Assembly (NCBI GenBank): GCA_029204225.1
Contig: CM055108.1
Coordinates: forward strand, 14,487,744-14,551,743
From: Diphasiastrum complanatum
Lineage: Eukaryota > Streptophyta > Lycopodiopsida > Lycopodiales > Lycopodiaceae
Direction: 5' to 3'
DNA length: 64,000 nucleotides
Every line of letters begins with the position of its first letter. Position 1 is the first letter of the stretch. This document shows, piece after piece, positions 11,323 through 22,243 of the stretch. The position numbers and the translations under genes were made by a program. The notes beneath the pieces were generated by a model that had not been told where the DNA came from, did no database searches, and worked only from the letters and a program-made list of their open reading frames with translations.

Positions 11323-13960
11323 GAGATCACATTCAAAATGTGGGTGAAATGCTAACGTTGCCAATGGATATTGAGGAGAGTAAAATTGGTTCCTCTCTAA
11401 TAGCAACATCAAAGGGTGTCGGTAAAGCGATGTGGAGTAAATACAATGACTGGTATCCATTTGGGCAGAATCGGACCTTCCTAATCGACGTTATGCTTTG
11501 TGATTGTGCACATGCAAAGCTTGTGTACAGACCTTTGAACAAGGATTTTGTTAAACGATTAATAAAAGATTTAATCCAAAATCCTTACCCGGTAGCTACA
11601 GTTGCAGATTTGATTCCATACGGTCCTATATCAAAAAGGATGCTACAGAAGGAAGAGCTGAAAGAAGATCTACTACATCAGTACATGTACTACGTATCAT
11701 TAAGAATGGCACGTTGTAATAAAAAACAAGGGTTGTATTTCCACATGAATTGTTATGTTTGTGTTTGAATATATTAAAAAATTGTTTTGGAAAATGCTAT
11801 ATTTTATTTTTAAAGTTTAATTTATCTTTGAACTTGTGCGGATACTATATCATTTCTGGACAACATTCTATTATGGCCGCCAAAAAATTAGTTTCAAGTC
11901 TTCAATGTCAAGATTACTTGAAACAATATTATGGGAAAAGACAATCGAGGATCTTATGCTGCTTGGACATGATGGAGCTTGTGAAACTATCATCCAAATT
12001 AAATGAGCTCCAAAGAAATGCGATGAAAAGGTCTCCTTACCAAGAGACTTTACAACAGGCTAGAAAACAATGGGAGGAGTATGGATCTCCTACAAAGCCT
12101 CTCGGAGGTCACTCCATGCAAGATGAAAATTGGAAGGTAAGAAATATTCAAAACATGTAGTCATTGGCATAATTGTTTTTTTTCAAATTTCAATCTAATT
12201 ACCAATTTAATGTTTGTTGTTTTTGGTGCTAAACAGAACTTTGAGAAAACAGTAGCCACCGCTTTGGAGAAGGTGAATTTGAAATATGATATCCACATGA
12301 TAATTTGTGAAAAAAATATTTTTCAACGTTGGATAACTATAATGGACATGTACCTTATGGGGCATCTGAAGAAAAATAAAAGAGAATTCAAGCCTATTTC
12401 CAAAGACAATATAGATTGTGAAAGTAAAACAAATCAGAGGACTCAGGTAGAAAACACGTCCACCCTTGCAACTACCATGTTTAGATGCATCCAAGGCCTT
12501 ACTGATGCATATGTGATGGCAATTTAGGACATGATTTTGAAGGGTAAGATCTTATTGAAAAAGGATAGATATTACAAAGGACATAAAGACATGGAAGAGG
12601 TGGCCCTTAATTGCAAATATATTCGGACGTTGCAGGATGGAATCATAACTTTTATGCGAACTCTAAGTGGAGATACTACCATAAACTATGAAGGCATAAA
12701 AGATAAATATGGGATATCAAAACATAGTTTCGATAATATGTTTAGTTGGTCTAAAGAGTGGCTAAAAACGAGCATCAACAAATCCAAGAAAAAAGTTGAA
12801 CTACCTACTCCAGTACAAAACGAGTTGCGAATGGCATTCGGAAGGATTAGTGGCATCAAAACAGATGTTTTTACTTTGCCATGGAAAATAGTTAATGCTG
12901 GCTTGGAAGCATAGACAATTATTGAGATTGTGTCTACCATTGGAGTTGATAACGAGATAGGATTGGTCATATTGGACACGACTGCAAGGAAGGATGCGTG
13001 GAGTATAGAAGGGTATAGAAGAATATTTGACTGCATTGCAAATGTGCATGTAGGAAATTCATATATTTTTGTTGCTCTCGTAGATTATGAAAATTTTTTT
13101 GGTCAGCTGATGAAAGTTTTAAAAGATATTCAGGGGACAGTGGACTTACATTATGGATCGTATACAAAAGAAACTGACAAGAGCAAAAAGGTGATAAAAG
13201 GACATGACCTTGCGGTGGTTGTTGCTCGCATTTCAAAGTTGGACAAAAATGAAGATTTTGAAGGGCTAATTATAGAATCACAACCTGATATTTGCTTTCG
13301 GGAGAGCTCAAATGCAATTGAGAACCAAGATTCCAAACTACAGGGAGATGAAGTTTTGAGCAAAAAATCTAAAAGTTTTTTTAATTGCTCCAATAAGTTA
13401 TGAGATTTGTGGTTTCAAAGGAGACAACATAAGTGTTTTTCCTAAAAATTGCATGTTTTTTTAGAGACATTGTTGCTGCATTTTGCCACCATGGAAAAAT
13501 TGTAGTTGATGCATACATAGGAGGGTACACCATGAGAGAAGCCTTGCAACAAAATATGCAAACAATCGTCTTGGCGTGCAACAATGAAGATAAATGTTTA
13601 TTGGAGGCTTATTGCTCAACTATGGTGACTATGATACCCAATTTAGCCAAAAACATGAAGGCCATTAATGATGGAAGAAAAAATGTAGACCATCAACAAT
13701 CGGGTGATAAGGTGACCAGTTCCTCAATTGCACCTGCGAGTCTTTTAGAAAACATAAATTTGGATGATATTCAACAAACACAAGAAGATGACGAAGAAAA
13801 TACTTTCATAAAAAGTATTCCAGACCATGAACTCCTGCTTACAGGTTTTCAAGAAGAACAAATGCCACCAAATGACGAGAGTGCACATCTTGATGGTACG
13901 AGAGAAAAAGAGCATGTTGAGGATTCTATCGCCACAACAGTTAAACACTTTGGTATTTAG
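11323..13960 (+). pseudogene. ParB-like plus permuted DNA-methyltransferase-like protein
   Basis: A multi-exon coding region. A GT-AG intron at 12137-12236 joins two exons in phase 0. Another probable intron lies near 11736-11813. The first half has LVYRPLNKDFVKRLIKDLIQ followed by YYIISGQHSIMAAKKL (11846-11893), resembling the ParB/sulfiredoxin-like pattern of a basic helix and then a G-x-H/R-x3-A motif. The second half has LVILDTTARKDAW (12963-13001) where class-beta N6-adenine/N4-cytosine methyltransferases have motif IV (DPPY). It then has RDIVAAFCHHGKIVVDAYIGGYT (13465-13531), split across two frames, where they have FxGxG motif I. The order IV then I is the permuted order known in bacterial and phage ParB-methylase fusions. 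Both catalytic motifs are degenerate, TAG stops stand at 12525 and 12912, and a frameshift lies near 13403-13440. The assignment is pattern-based. Confidence 0.45.
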
Positions 13961-14685
13961 AAAAAAGTTTTGTACAAACTTTTAAATTAAGAGTAAAGTG
14001 ATATGTTTCACAAGAGACATTTTTTACAAACGTAATTTGGAATTTGTTTTTTAATTTAGATTTTGTGATGATTTTTCTTTTTATAAATTAAAAACAATAT
14101 TTTGAATTCAAATATTATTTTGTTCATGTTGTACAGCTAGTTTGAAGACAATAAATTTTGAAGAATATATGCCATCAAATAACGAGAGTGCGCATCTTGA
14201 TGGTAGGAAAAGAATATAACATAATATGGACTTTAGTAAGAGAAAAGCTTAATAATGCGGTACTTAGGACATGTCAATTTCAGTACCAAATTTGAAAACC
14301 TGATCTACAATTATGCATGTCACGAGAAAAGCACTTCTGACAAGCATGTTGTGAATTTTTTTTTTTACAATTTTGCCATAATCTTTCTTTAAGATAATTA
14401 TAAAACAATATTATTAATTGAATTGTTTCGTTACTTTTGTTGTACAGTTGATTTGATGACAATGAATTTCATAGACGAGTTTCAATCTCCAGAAAAACAA
14501 CAAGAGAAAAGTTTGTATTAACTAATGCATTTAAGTTTGTATATATATTTTTTACTTTATGCAAATGATATTTTTAGTTCAAGTTAATTTTGTCATTGGA
14601 TATTTATGTGCCGGCTAACATGAATGTACATTTCTTTTACTATAAGAGTGTTTTTTGATTAGTTAATTTTTTTTTTCTCTTTCAG
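13961..14685 (+). other. Intron-like region with duplicated exon pieces
   Basis: AT-rich and mostly closed in all frames. It contains two copies of a short exon-like motif after an AG: gtacagctagtttgaagaca near 14134 and gtacagttgatttgatgaca near 14443. The first is followed by a degenerate copy (14163-14200) of the NDESAHLDG segment found at 13868-13897. This suggests local duplication of the 3' exon of the upstream gene. Confidence 0.5.
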
Positions 14686-15666
14686 GTGGTAAAGCCATCT
14701 AGACGTATTGAAGATGGCATTTTTATTATTTTAGACCTAGATGACATTCTCATGAAAAGATGCGATACTGGTCCACAATGCTCAAGGGATAGGAAATGGC
14801 AATTAAAATAGACCAAATTGCGACACGGGTGGTTGGAATTTCTTAAAAATATTTTGTCAAAATTTAAGATTGGCATTTGGTCCTCTATGGACTATGAAAC
14901 TGTGCTAAGTATCTGCTCTTTCATGGAAAGGGAGGCATGTCAAAAGCTTCCATTTTTCATGTTGTGGAGCCTAGAAAATTGCTACCAACATTCAAGTATA
15001 ATGTGTCTCGAGAAGCCTTTTGTAGCTGCTAATTTACCCTTATTCTATATATGGCGTCATTTTTATCCTAGACTCAACAAACACAACACGGTGCTTATAG
15101 ATTATTCACCATACAAATCATGCATGAATAGTCCATTGAATTGTATATTTCCAGAGGCATATACTTCGTTTTCCGACAACAACTATCTTAATGATGTCCT
15201 GTGGCCATACTTAGAACAAATGAAAGAAGCTCCAAACATTGAGAGCTATGTAAAGTCACATTTCATTGGACAAGAAGCGGTTACTACTAGTCACCCATAC
15301 TACAATATGCTTAGAGAAGTGATAAAAGTTCCTTAGGACTTCTCGAAATCAAATTTTTTTTCCAAGGAACAAAAACTGCATCCGGTTGGAGGAATGGCTA
15401 TTGGAATGGCTCAAAAGCAGACTTCACTATACGAGGAGTTGGAATTAGAACAAGTGGAGCTTCTTTATGCTCTTATGCAGAAATCTAAGCCATGGAAGCT
15501 TTCAAGGGGAGAAGTATTTGCTATTTGTGTACATCTTGGGCTACAACAAGATAACTTTGGTGAACATGCAATGAGAGCGTACATAATAAATTTGGTGGAT
15601 AGACTCAAGCAAGAAAGAGCAATACTATATCAATTAATTTATTTGTTTTACCGTTTTGGTACATGA
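14686..15666 (+). pseudogene. FCP1/NIF-type HAD phosphatase domain protein
   Basis: A good splice acceptor (ttttttctctttcag) ends at 14685. The exon then reads DGIFIILDLDDILM (14715-14756), the HAD motif I region of NLI-interacting-factor/FCP1-like CTD phosphatases (DLDETL in active members). It is followed by HGWLEFLKNIL and IGIWSSMDYETV (about 14825-14905, motif II area) and NTVLIDYSPYKS..N..NCIFPE (about 15090-15160, motif III, usually VLIDDSP). These enzymes remove phosphate from Ser/Thr residues, classically on RNA polymerase II. Here the second motif I Asp and its Thr are altered (DLDDI), and one Asp of the DD pair is Tyr. TAGs at 14809 and 15334 break the frame, which otherwise runs on to the TGA at 15664. 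It follows the methyltransferase-like gene on the same strand. Confidence 0.65.
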
Positions 15667-16462
15667 CATTCACATAAAAAGATACTTGTTGTATAACTTC
15701 TATTGATCGCTTTTACATTTCTTACAATTTAGATAGTCATGAATATCTAACCAAAATAGTATGCACTATGATATAAGTTTTTTGAACAACATTCAATGAT
15801 ATTTGGATGGATCTATGTTAACATTATATAATGTCTAGAAATAAGTTATGCTTGTGTTGACGTGAATGCTATCACCTACAATTGATATGTCTAGTATGTA
15901 TAAATAAAATAGAGGTTTTTATATTTTCAAAAAATTGTTCGTTATGATTACATGAAAATATAATTAAACAATTGAAAGGACATGATTCAAGATAAAGTAA
16001 TTTCTAAATAGAATATTTAGTTCAGCAAAAACAAAAATGCAATTCAAACATGTTGTCAAATTTTTTTTTGAAATGCCTTATAATGTTGCATATGAAAAAC
16101 ATAAGTTCATCATTCTATATGGACATTTTGCAGGTACCAAAGTTAAAAAAAAAAAAAATCAAAATTTATCGAATCAAAATATTTCATTTTTTGTACTGAC
16201 ACCATATTTAAAATAAATTTATTTTCAAAAGACCTATTTAGTTCTGTAAAAAAGCTTCCAATAAAAGCATGTTCTCAACAATAAGAACTTGAAATGCCTT
16301 ACATAGTTACGACCTATAATATCTATTCATGATTCTATAATAGCATTTAGCAGCTTCCAAAGTACTAAAAAAAAATCAATATTTATCAAAGTAAAATATC
16401 TTCCTTAAAAAATGAGACTTGCAAGAGTCTCAAATTTCCTAAAACTGTCTTTATATATAATA
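15667..16462. other. AT-rich 3' flank, no gene
   Basis: AT-rich sequence after the phosphatase-like exon, with poly-A tracts near 16148 and 16370. No coding character seen. Confidence 0.5.
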
Positions 16463-16630
16463 CTTTAAGAAACGTGGTCTCAAAACCTCCCGCCACGGCT
16501 GGAGGTTCTGAATTTTTTTTTATTACATATGTATATATAAAATCAAAAGGATATATATATATATAAGATACAATTATAGATTTTTTGTTACAGATACAAT
16601 TATATATATGTGGTATATACAAATATATCA

Positions 16631-16712
<82 letters not shown>

Positions 16713-16780
16713 AAGAATCGTGGCCTCAGAACCTCCCACCGTGGCGGGAGGTTTTGAATTTTTTTAATTATATATGTATA
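16463..16780. repeat. Right palindrome cluster with (TA)n
   Basis: Two directly repeated units of about 75 bp (16463-16536 and 16709-16780). Each is built as 'ttaaga-cgtgg-ctca', then the AACCTCCCGCC palindrome (16484-16507 and 16730-16753), then 'ttgaattttttt' or 'ctgaattttttt' and an AT-rich tail. A (TA)n run fills 16633-16708. The palindrome is the one seen at 7637-7854. Confidence 0.85.
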
Positions 16781-17047
16781 TATATTTTTTATATATGTAT
16801 CAGATGCTTTAGAACCTCCTGTTGTAAAATTTTTTGATCAGAGGTATCAGATAGTTTTAGTTTTTGGACAAATGAATTTATCTAAGGCAGAAACTGCATT
16901 TCAACAAAACAACAACCGCATCACAAAGGACCAACATGCGGTTCATAATATTCCAAACCGTAACGAAAACCTACAAAACCACAATTTCAAGCTTGCGATG
17001 ACTAACGGGTCACTGGACCGTAGATAACCACAACCGTAGTTCATGCG

Positions 17048-17413
17048 GTTCTAGCAGGAGGTTCTGAATATTTTTCATAAAAAAAAAAAATACTCAGAAC
17101 CTCCCGTTGTGGTCCCTCTGTGGTCCTCTGCAGTTCCTAATGCGGTTCCTAATGTGGTCTCTTTGCGGTCCTCTGAGGTTCCTCTAAGGTCCTATGCGAC
17201 CCTCTACGGTCCCTCTGCGGTCCCTAATGCGGTCTCTCTATGGTCCTCTCACCGCGGCGGGAGGTTCTCAGTTTTTTTAGACAAAAAATGAAACACTCTG
17301 AATTTTTTTAAAACAAAAAATGAAACACTGAATACCTCCTGCCGCAACGGAAGGACCGCAGAGGACTACAAAGGGACTGCATTAGGGACCGTAGAGGGTC
17401 GCATAGGACCTTA
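17048..17413. repeat. Split palindromes and GGTCC-rich fold-back
   Basis: A left half-palindrome (gaacctcccg, 17097-17106) is followed by about 145 bp of a short repeat of the type gcggtccctctgcggtcctaatg. The right half (ccgcggcgggaggttct) follows at 17252-17268. The stretch 17183-17271 is then present in inverted, imperfect form at 17331-17413, so the region can fold into a long hairpin with a loop of about 60 bp. Isolated half-sites also stand at 16813 and 17054. Confidence 0.75.
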
Positions 17414-18484
17414 CGGTTTCTTAATTATGTAACAATGATAACTATTGAGATGGGGAGGGGGTTTATCTATCTTTGTGGATAGATCTTCATTTGCTTATGG
17501 GATTTATGAACTGCCACATGTCAACGACGTGTTGAACTCATAAAAAAACAAATGTGATTGATTTTGGCTTTTTTGGAAAGCCATCTTGTTGTAATTGTGG
17601 CTCTTTAGCCACAATTCTTGGAAATGGACGATTTTAGAATCTGTATATACTCATGAGTTCTATCATGCTTCCAAAAATACTTATGGGATAATTGTTGTCT
17701 TTTTATTGTGCTCTCCTCTCCTTGTTTTTTGACAAACATATATAATTAAAAATTGCACACAAACATAAAGACATAAATAACTTTTAAAAACAGAAAAGTG
17801 AAAATTAGTAGAATTAAATGATGAATAAACGTCTACTAAACAAAAATTATAAATATATAAAACCCAAAAATAAATAAAAGAATAAACAAATTACAAGAAT
17901 AAACAAATTGAAAGAAATTAAAAAAATATACAAATAGCATCACATAATCATAACATTAATAGATTAAATATTCAAAAAAGTGAATAAAATATAAAATATT
18001 AAATAACTTTAATAATACAAAAAAAACTGAATATAATCAAAATAATTATAAAATAACCAGAAAAATATATCAATAAAAAAATATATAGCCATTAACAAAT
18101 CATCAAAAAAATTGAATATATCTATTAATAAATCATAAAAACTTAATAAATTGATTATTCACTAAAATATTAAAATAAACCTATAAATAAGTAAAATACA
18201 AAATAGCACAATAAATTAGATTTATAAAAATGGAATACAACAAAATTAACTCTCAAAATAAGTGTTTCAATAATATAATTTAATAATAAAATCACAAAAA
18301 AATATAAACAAATACAATAAAATAAAAAAATCAATGAAAGTATAAAACATATTAAGAAATTAATTAAAAAATAGTTACTATCTTAAAAAATAATCAAAAA
18401 TAAAATCTATAAAACTAAGAAAAAAACAAAAACTTTAAAAGAGTAATGAAAAACAATAATACAAGCTACAAGAAAAAAAAGCCT
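17414..18484. other. A-rich low-complexity stretch
   Basis: From about 17745 the plus strand is strongly A-rich with short AAT/AAAT motifs and no open frame. No gene or clear repeat boundary seen. Confidence 0.6.
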
Positions 18485-18860
18485 TGAAGGTCAAGATCTA
18501 AGTGCCTTGGACTAAGGACTAATCGCCTATGGATATGGCATTGGTTCAAGGGCAAAGAGTCAAGGGCTAAGGGCTAATTACCGACAATCAAGGGCTAAGG
18601 GCCAGCAGCTAAGAACTAAGCTCCAACGGCTAAGGGTCAAGGTCTAGGGACAAAGGGTCGAGGGCCAACAGGTAAGGGTCAAGGTCATGGTCTAAGGACC
18701 ATGGGCCAACTGGCATAGGACTGAGGGTCGAGACCCAATGGCCAAGAACTAAGGGCCAAGAGGCAAGGGCTAAGGGCCAATTGCCGACTACCGAGGGCTA
18801 AGTGTCAACGACTAAGAACTTACGGCCACCAGCTAAGGGTAAAGGTCTAAGGACCACAAT
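18485..18860. repeat. Degenerate 'aagggctaagggccaa' array, part 1
   Basis: Dozens of imperfect short units built from ctaagg, ggccaa and aagggt, each about 7-20 bp. There are no open frames. The array breaks off near 18860 and resumes in the same style at 20300, as if 18861-20299 had been inserted into it. Confidence 0.8.
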
Positions 18861-20299
18861 CTGTAGTAGAATACCATCCACTAGATCCAGTAAATTCTCC
18901 ACAAGTAAACCAAATTATCTGGTGAGAATATATGTGAGATCCATAGACTCTCAATAAAATACTAGAGTAAAGTGATCCAAATTTTCAAAACAACTCTTTG
19001 AATTCTTAACTGAATTAATAAATCAAGAATTACTCATCATACTTAAGAATCATCACAATTCTTTATAATCCTCTGATAATAATTAACTATACATTTATGA
19101 TTCATCAATCATAAATATGTAGATCTTTATGATTCGTTAATCAAAACTCTCTAGAATCCAAAACCATACTTAATCATTCAAGGAGATTGTAGTATCTGTC
19201 CAACATAACTCAAAAACCAATAAGAATCATTCTAAAATCTTTCCCATTAGAAAAATACTGGATTTTAAGAAAATTATCCTAATCAGATTCTTTAGCAGAA
19301 GTGCAAGATATTCCCGTTCTATAGGCCACTTGTAATTAAAGATAGAAAGCATACCAAAATGGTAATTGCAATCACCTTCAACCACCGAAATTTTAGATTA
19401 CTGTCTAGAATCAAATCTAGATACCCAAAGTCCTACTGAATACAAATTTAGTTGTTATTCTCAAAATCATTATGATTTGCTATCCAATTGAGCTCTCTAC
19501 GATACAATTCACTAATAAACTGAGTGTATTTCTTAGCTAAGGAATGCTCTATACCAAGAATAATGTATAACCAATGGACATAATTTTAACTGATGAATCT
19601 TGATGATTCACTAATCATGCGTCTTACAAGCAATATAACTTAAAAACTATCAATCTCTTGTGAATCCTTTTCACGTTGATCATTTTATCAATTAACTTCA
19701 TCTAGGAATAACCAATTACTCAAGTTAATTGCCAATGATTCGGATTTCTTGAATGTTTAGGTGCAAAACTCAATGGTACTAGTAAAACACCACATCTCGA
19801 ATCTTATCCAAATTATTTATAAGTTAACCAATAAATCTTCCATAGAAAGGTCCATTAACTCTACAAGTATCTATTCCAACAATACTTGAACATATGTCTA
19901 TGTTTACCGACTAGTTTAAGTGAACAAAATAAACCCAGTAACTAGGAATACACAGTAGATTCATACAGATTAATCACACACATGTGTGAATAATCTCACT
20001 ATGACCCAATACATAAACTCATTTTTTTCTAGCAGATTTCTCCAAAATCCACATATGCTACTCACATATCTCACTAAGAATCTTGTAACTCAGCTACTAA
20101 AGAGTTTCTATTTCTCATGAGTAAATAACGTATCCGACTCTGAGACGAATAACATATTCACTCTCACCAGTTTTCCAACCAAGCTTACCTCTAATAATAT
20201 AATTTCTTTCTCTTAATCAACCTTCCCTGATACTAGCACTCGAACTCAGATTAGGTTGATCTAATACAGACATCTCAAACTTAATCAAACTTACTCCAA
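18861..20299 (-). mobile_element. Retroelement fragment inserted in the array
   Basis: Non-coding in every frame at useful length. Bases 19180-19480 are, in reverse complement, clearly related to 61600-61920, with long shared strings and scattered substitutions. The 61.6-kb copy ends in a purine-rich tract and an LTR-like start, so this is best read as a minus-strand piece of the same LTR-retrotransposon family. No TSD was identified where it interrupts the repeat array. Confidence 0.5.
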
Positions 20300-20740
20300 A
20301 TCAAGGGCTCACTAGCTAAGGACTGAGGGCCAACTAGTTAAAAAGACTGACTCGGGCCAACTAGCTAAGAACTGAGGGCCAACTAGCTAAGTACTAGTGG
20401 TCGAGGGCCAACATCTAAGGGCTAAGACTAAGGGCCAACTGGTTGAGAGGTAAGGGCTAAGGGCCTACATATTAGGGCCAACAGCTAAGGGTCAAGGTCT
20501 AAGGATTGAGGGCCAACTAGCCAAGGGACCAGGGCCAATGTCTACGGGCTAAGACTAAGGGCCAACTGGCTAAGGGCCGAGATATAAGGGCTTAGGTCCA
20601 ATTGCTAAGGGTTAAGTGCCAAGTTCTAAGGACTAAGGGCTAACGGCCAAGGAATATAGTCCAATGGTTGAGGACCAAGTGGCAAGGGGTAAGGGCCAAA
20701 CTTTAAGGACCAATGGCGAAAGGCTAAGGAAGATCCACTA
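20300..20740. repeat. Degenerate 'aagggctaagggccaa' array, part 2
   Basis: Same short-unit composition and polarity as 18485-18860, with phrases such as gggccaactagctaagg recurring. It probably formed one continuous array before an insertion. Confidence 0.8.
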
Positions 20741-20913
20741 ATATATTATAGAGATATTTAAATTACGTAAAACTATTTCAAGATAATTTCAAACAATTTC
20801 AAAACCTAGGTATATTTATCCAGCTATATACATGGTGTGTTATAAATTTACATCTATGTATGTATGTATGTTCTAATGTATGTTGATATCATAATTTCTC
20901 TTTGTGTGTGTAG

Positions 20914-21756
20914 GGCTTGCAATGAAAAATGATCGTGAGAAAAATGTCCGTGTTGTCTTGCTATTTCAAAAAGAAGTCATTGCATTCGGTCAAATTTTGA
21001 ACCAAGCCAGATGTGTTTCTTTTGTGAAATTGGCACAAAAAAATGCATGGTGAGTATATCGAAAGTGCTCAAGATGGATTGTCCATTGCCATACCCACAA
21101 ACGGGTATCACTCATCTTGCAGACATTTATGATAATTTGTTGGACTTAATGCAAACAGATTATTGTGGGACAACAATGACGTGGTGAAGATTGACGATCT
21201 TGCAGTCTTGGCATGTCATATTTATAACAACAATGATATTATTGATTGTATGGATTTTTATGGAAATATAGTTTGTTCAGCTAGCTTCAAAGGTTACTAC
21301 AATTTTGACAAAAATCAGTTGTTTGCCACTATAAAGTTAATATCAGTAACAAATGAAGGAACCATTCAAAATGCCATGGCAGATGATGAAGTCCTATTTT
21401 ACTCACCGAATAAATCGATGATATGGTGTGTATCGAAACTTTCTTTACATGCTACGAATTCTAGGCACGTATCATTCGACGAGACAACAAATGAGTATTA
21501 CACTTATTATGATTGCAATTACAACAAAATATCAATATGTATGCAATGTACGACTACCTTCAATCATGACAAGAGGCCCATTTTCCTAGCTATCTTGTTC
21601 AATCTTGGATCAAAAGAGATCAAAAGGACATTGATTGGGTCTGACCTGGTACTGTACGGAATCAGATTCTCAGACACATGTGAGGAACATCCAATTTCAG
21701 TTTGGAAGTTCTCTCTCATGCTTGATCCATTTATCTTGCTTGATAGCTTGTTTTGA
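20914..21756 (+). pseudogene. Unknown gene remnant
   Basis: A splice-like acceptor (tttgtgtgtgtag) precedes 20914. Coding character then moves through three frames: MKNDREKNVRVVLLFQKEVIAF, then MCFFCEIGTKKCM and CPLPYPQTGITHLADIYDNLL (to about 21165), then an open frame from 21163 to the TGA at 21754 encoding about 197 residues. That last part is rich in Asn, Asp and Tyr and has a CNYNKISICMQC segment. At least two frameshifts make it non-functional as it stands. I do not recognise the family. It lies between the short-repeat array and the Copia element. Confidence 0.45.
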
Positions 21757-22243
21757 AGTATTTTTGTCTAGTTTATGATGCAATCAGTTTCATTCCATTT
21801 GGTTGAGCCAATCAAAAGCTATAAGCTTTTGAAGAGGGTTAGGTAGGGCACCTAGACCTGGGTGGACACATTTGGTTTGGTCAAGAGATTGCTTGGTTGA
21901 TCCAAAATCACAGTTGTATGCTTGCCAATCTCATCTATATGTGATCTAGGCATTGTTTTGAGATCTTAGCCATTTTGTTTCATGCAATATCATTGCATTT
22001 GAGTCAAATTTGGTTTCTTAGAGCACTTCACACGTTCTAAGAGTGTTTGATCCTAACTTTGCCTATACTCCATCATTTGATGTGAAATAGATCTTGTTTT
22101 AGAGAGATTTGTGTAGCTAGTGAGAATCAATTCACAAATAGCTGCAAGATCTTTCATAGGAGGAGATAGTACTCTATTATTGGATCCTATTGAGAGTGTG
22201 TAGCAACATTTATTGTTCATCATTTGAGTTTTCTTCACTTCAA
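21757..22243 (+). other. Leader of Copia element, no 5' LTR found
   Basis: Non-coding. I find no sequence matching the 3' LTR at 25450-26185 and no initiator-Met-tRNA type primer site, so the element appears to be truncated here or to have its 5' LTR deleted. Confidence 0.4.

Noticed and set aside
11323-13960. Bacterial contamination as the source of the ParB/methyltransferase-like gene
   Set aside because: AT-rich composition like its surroundings, a GT-AG intron with matching phase, and no bacterial gene packing.
16386-16767. ORFs on both strands through 16.4-16.8 kb
   Set aside because: Produced by the (TA)n microsatellite and the palindromes; no coding character.
18485-20740. CRISPR-like array
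   Set aside because: Units are irregular, with no constant repeat and spacer, and the DNA is clearly eukaryotic.
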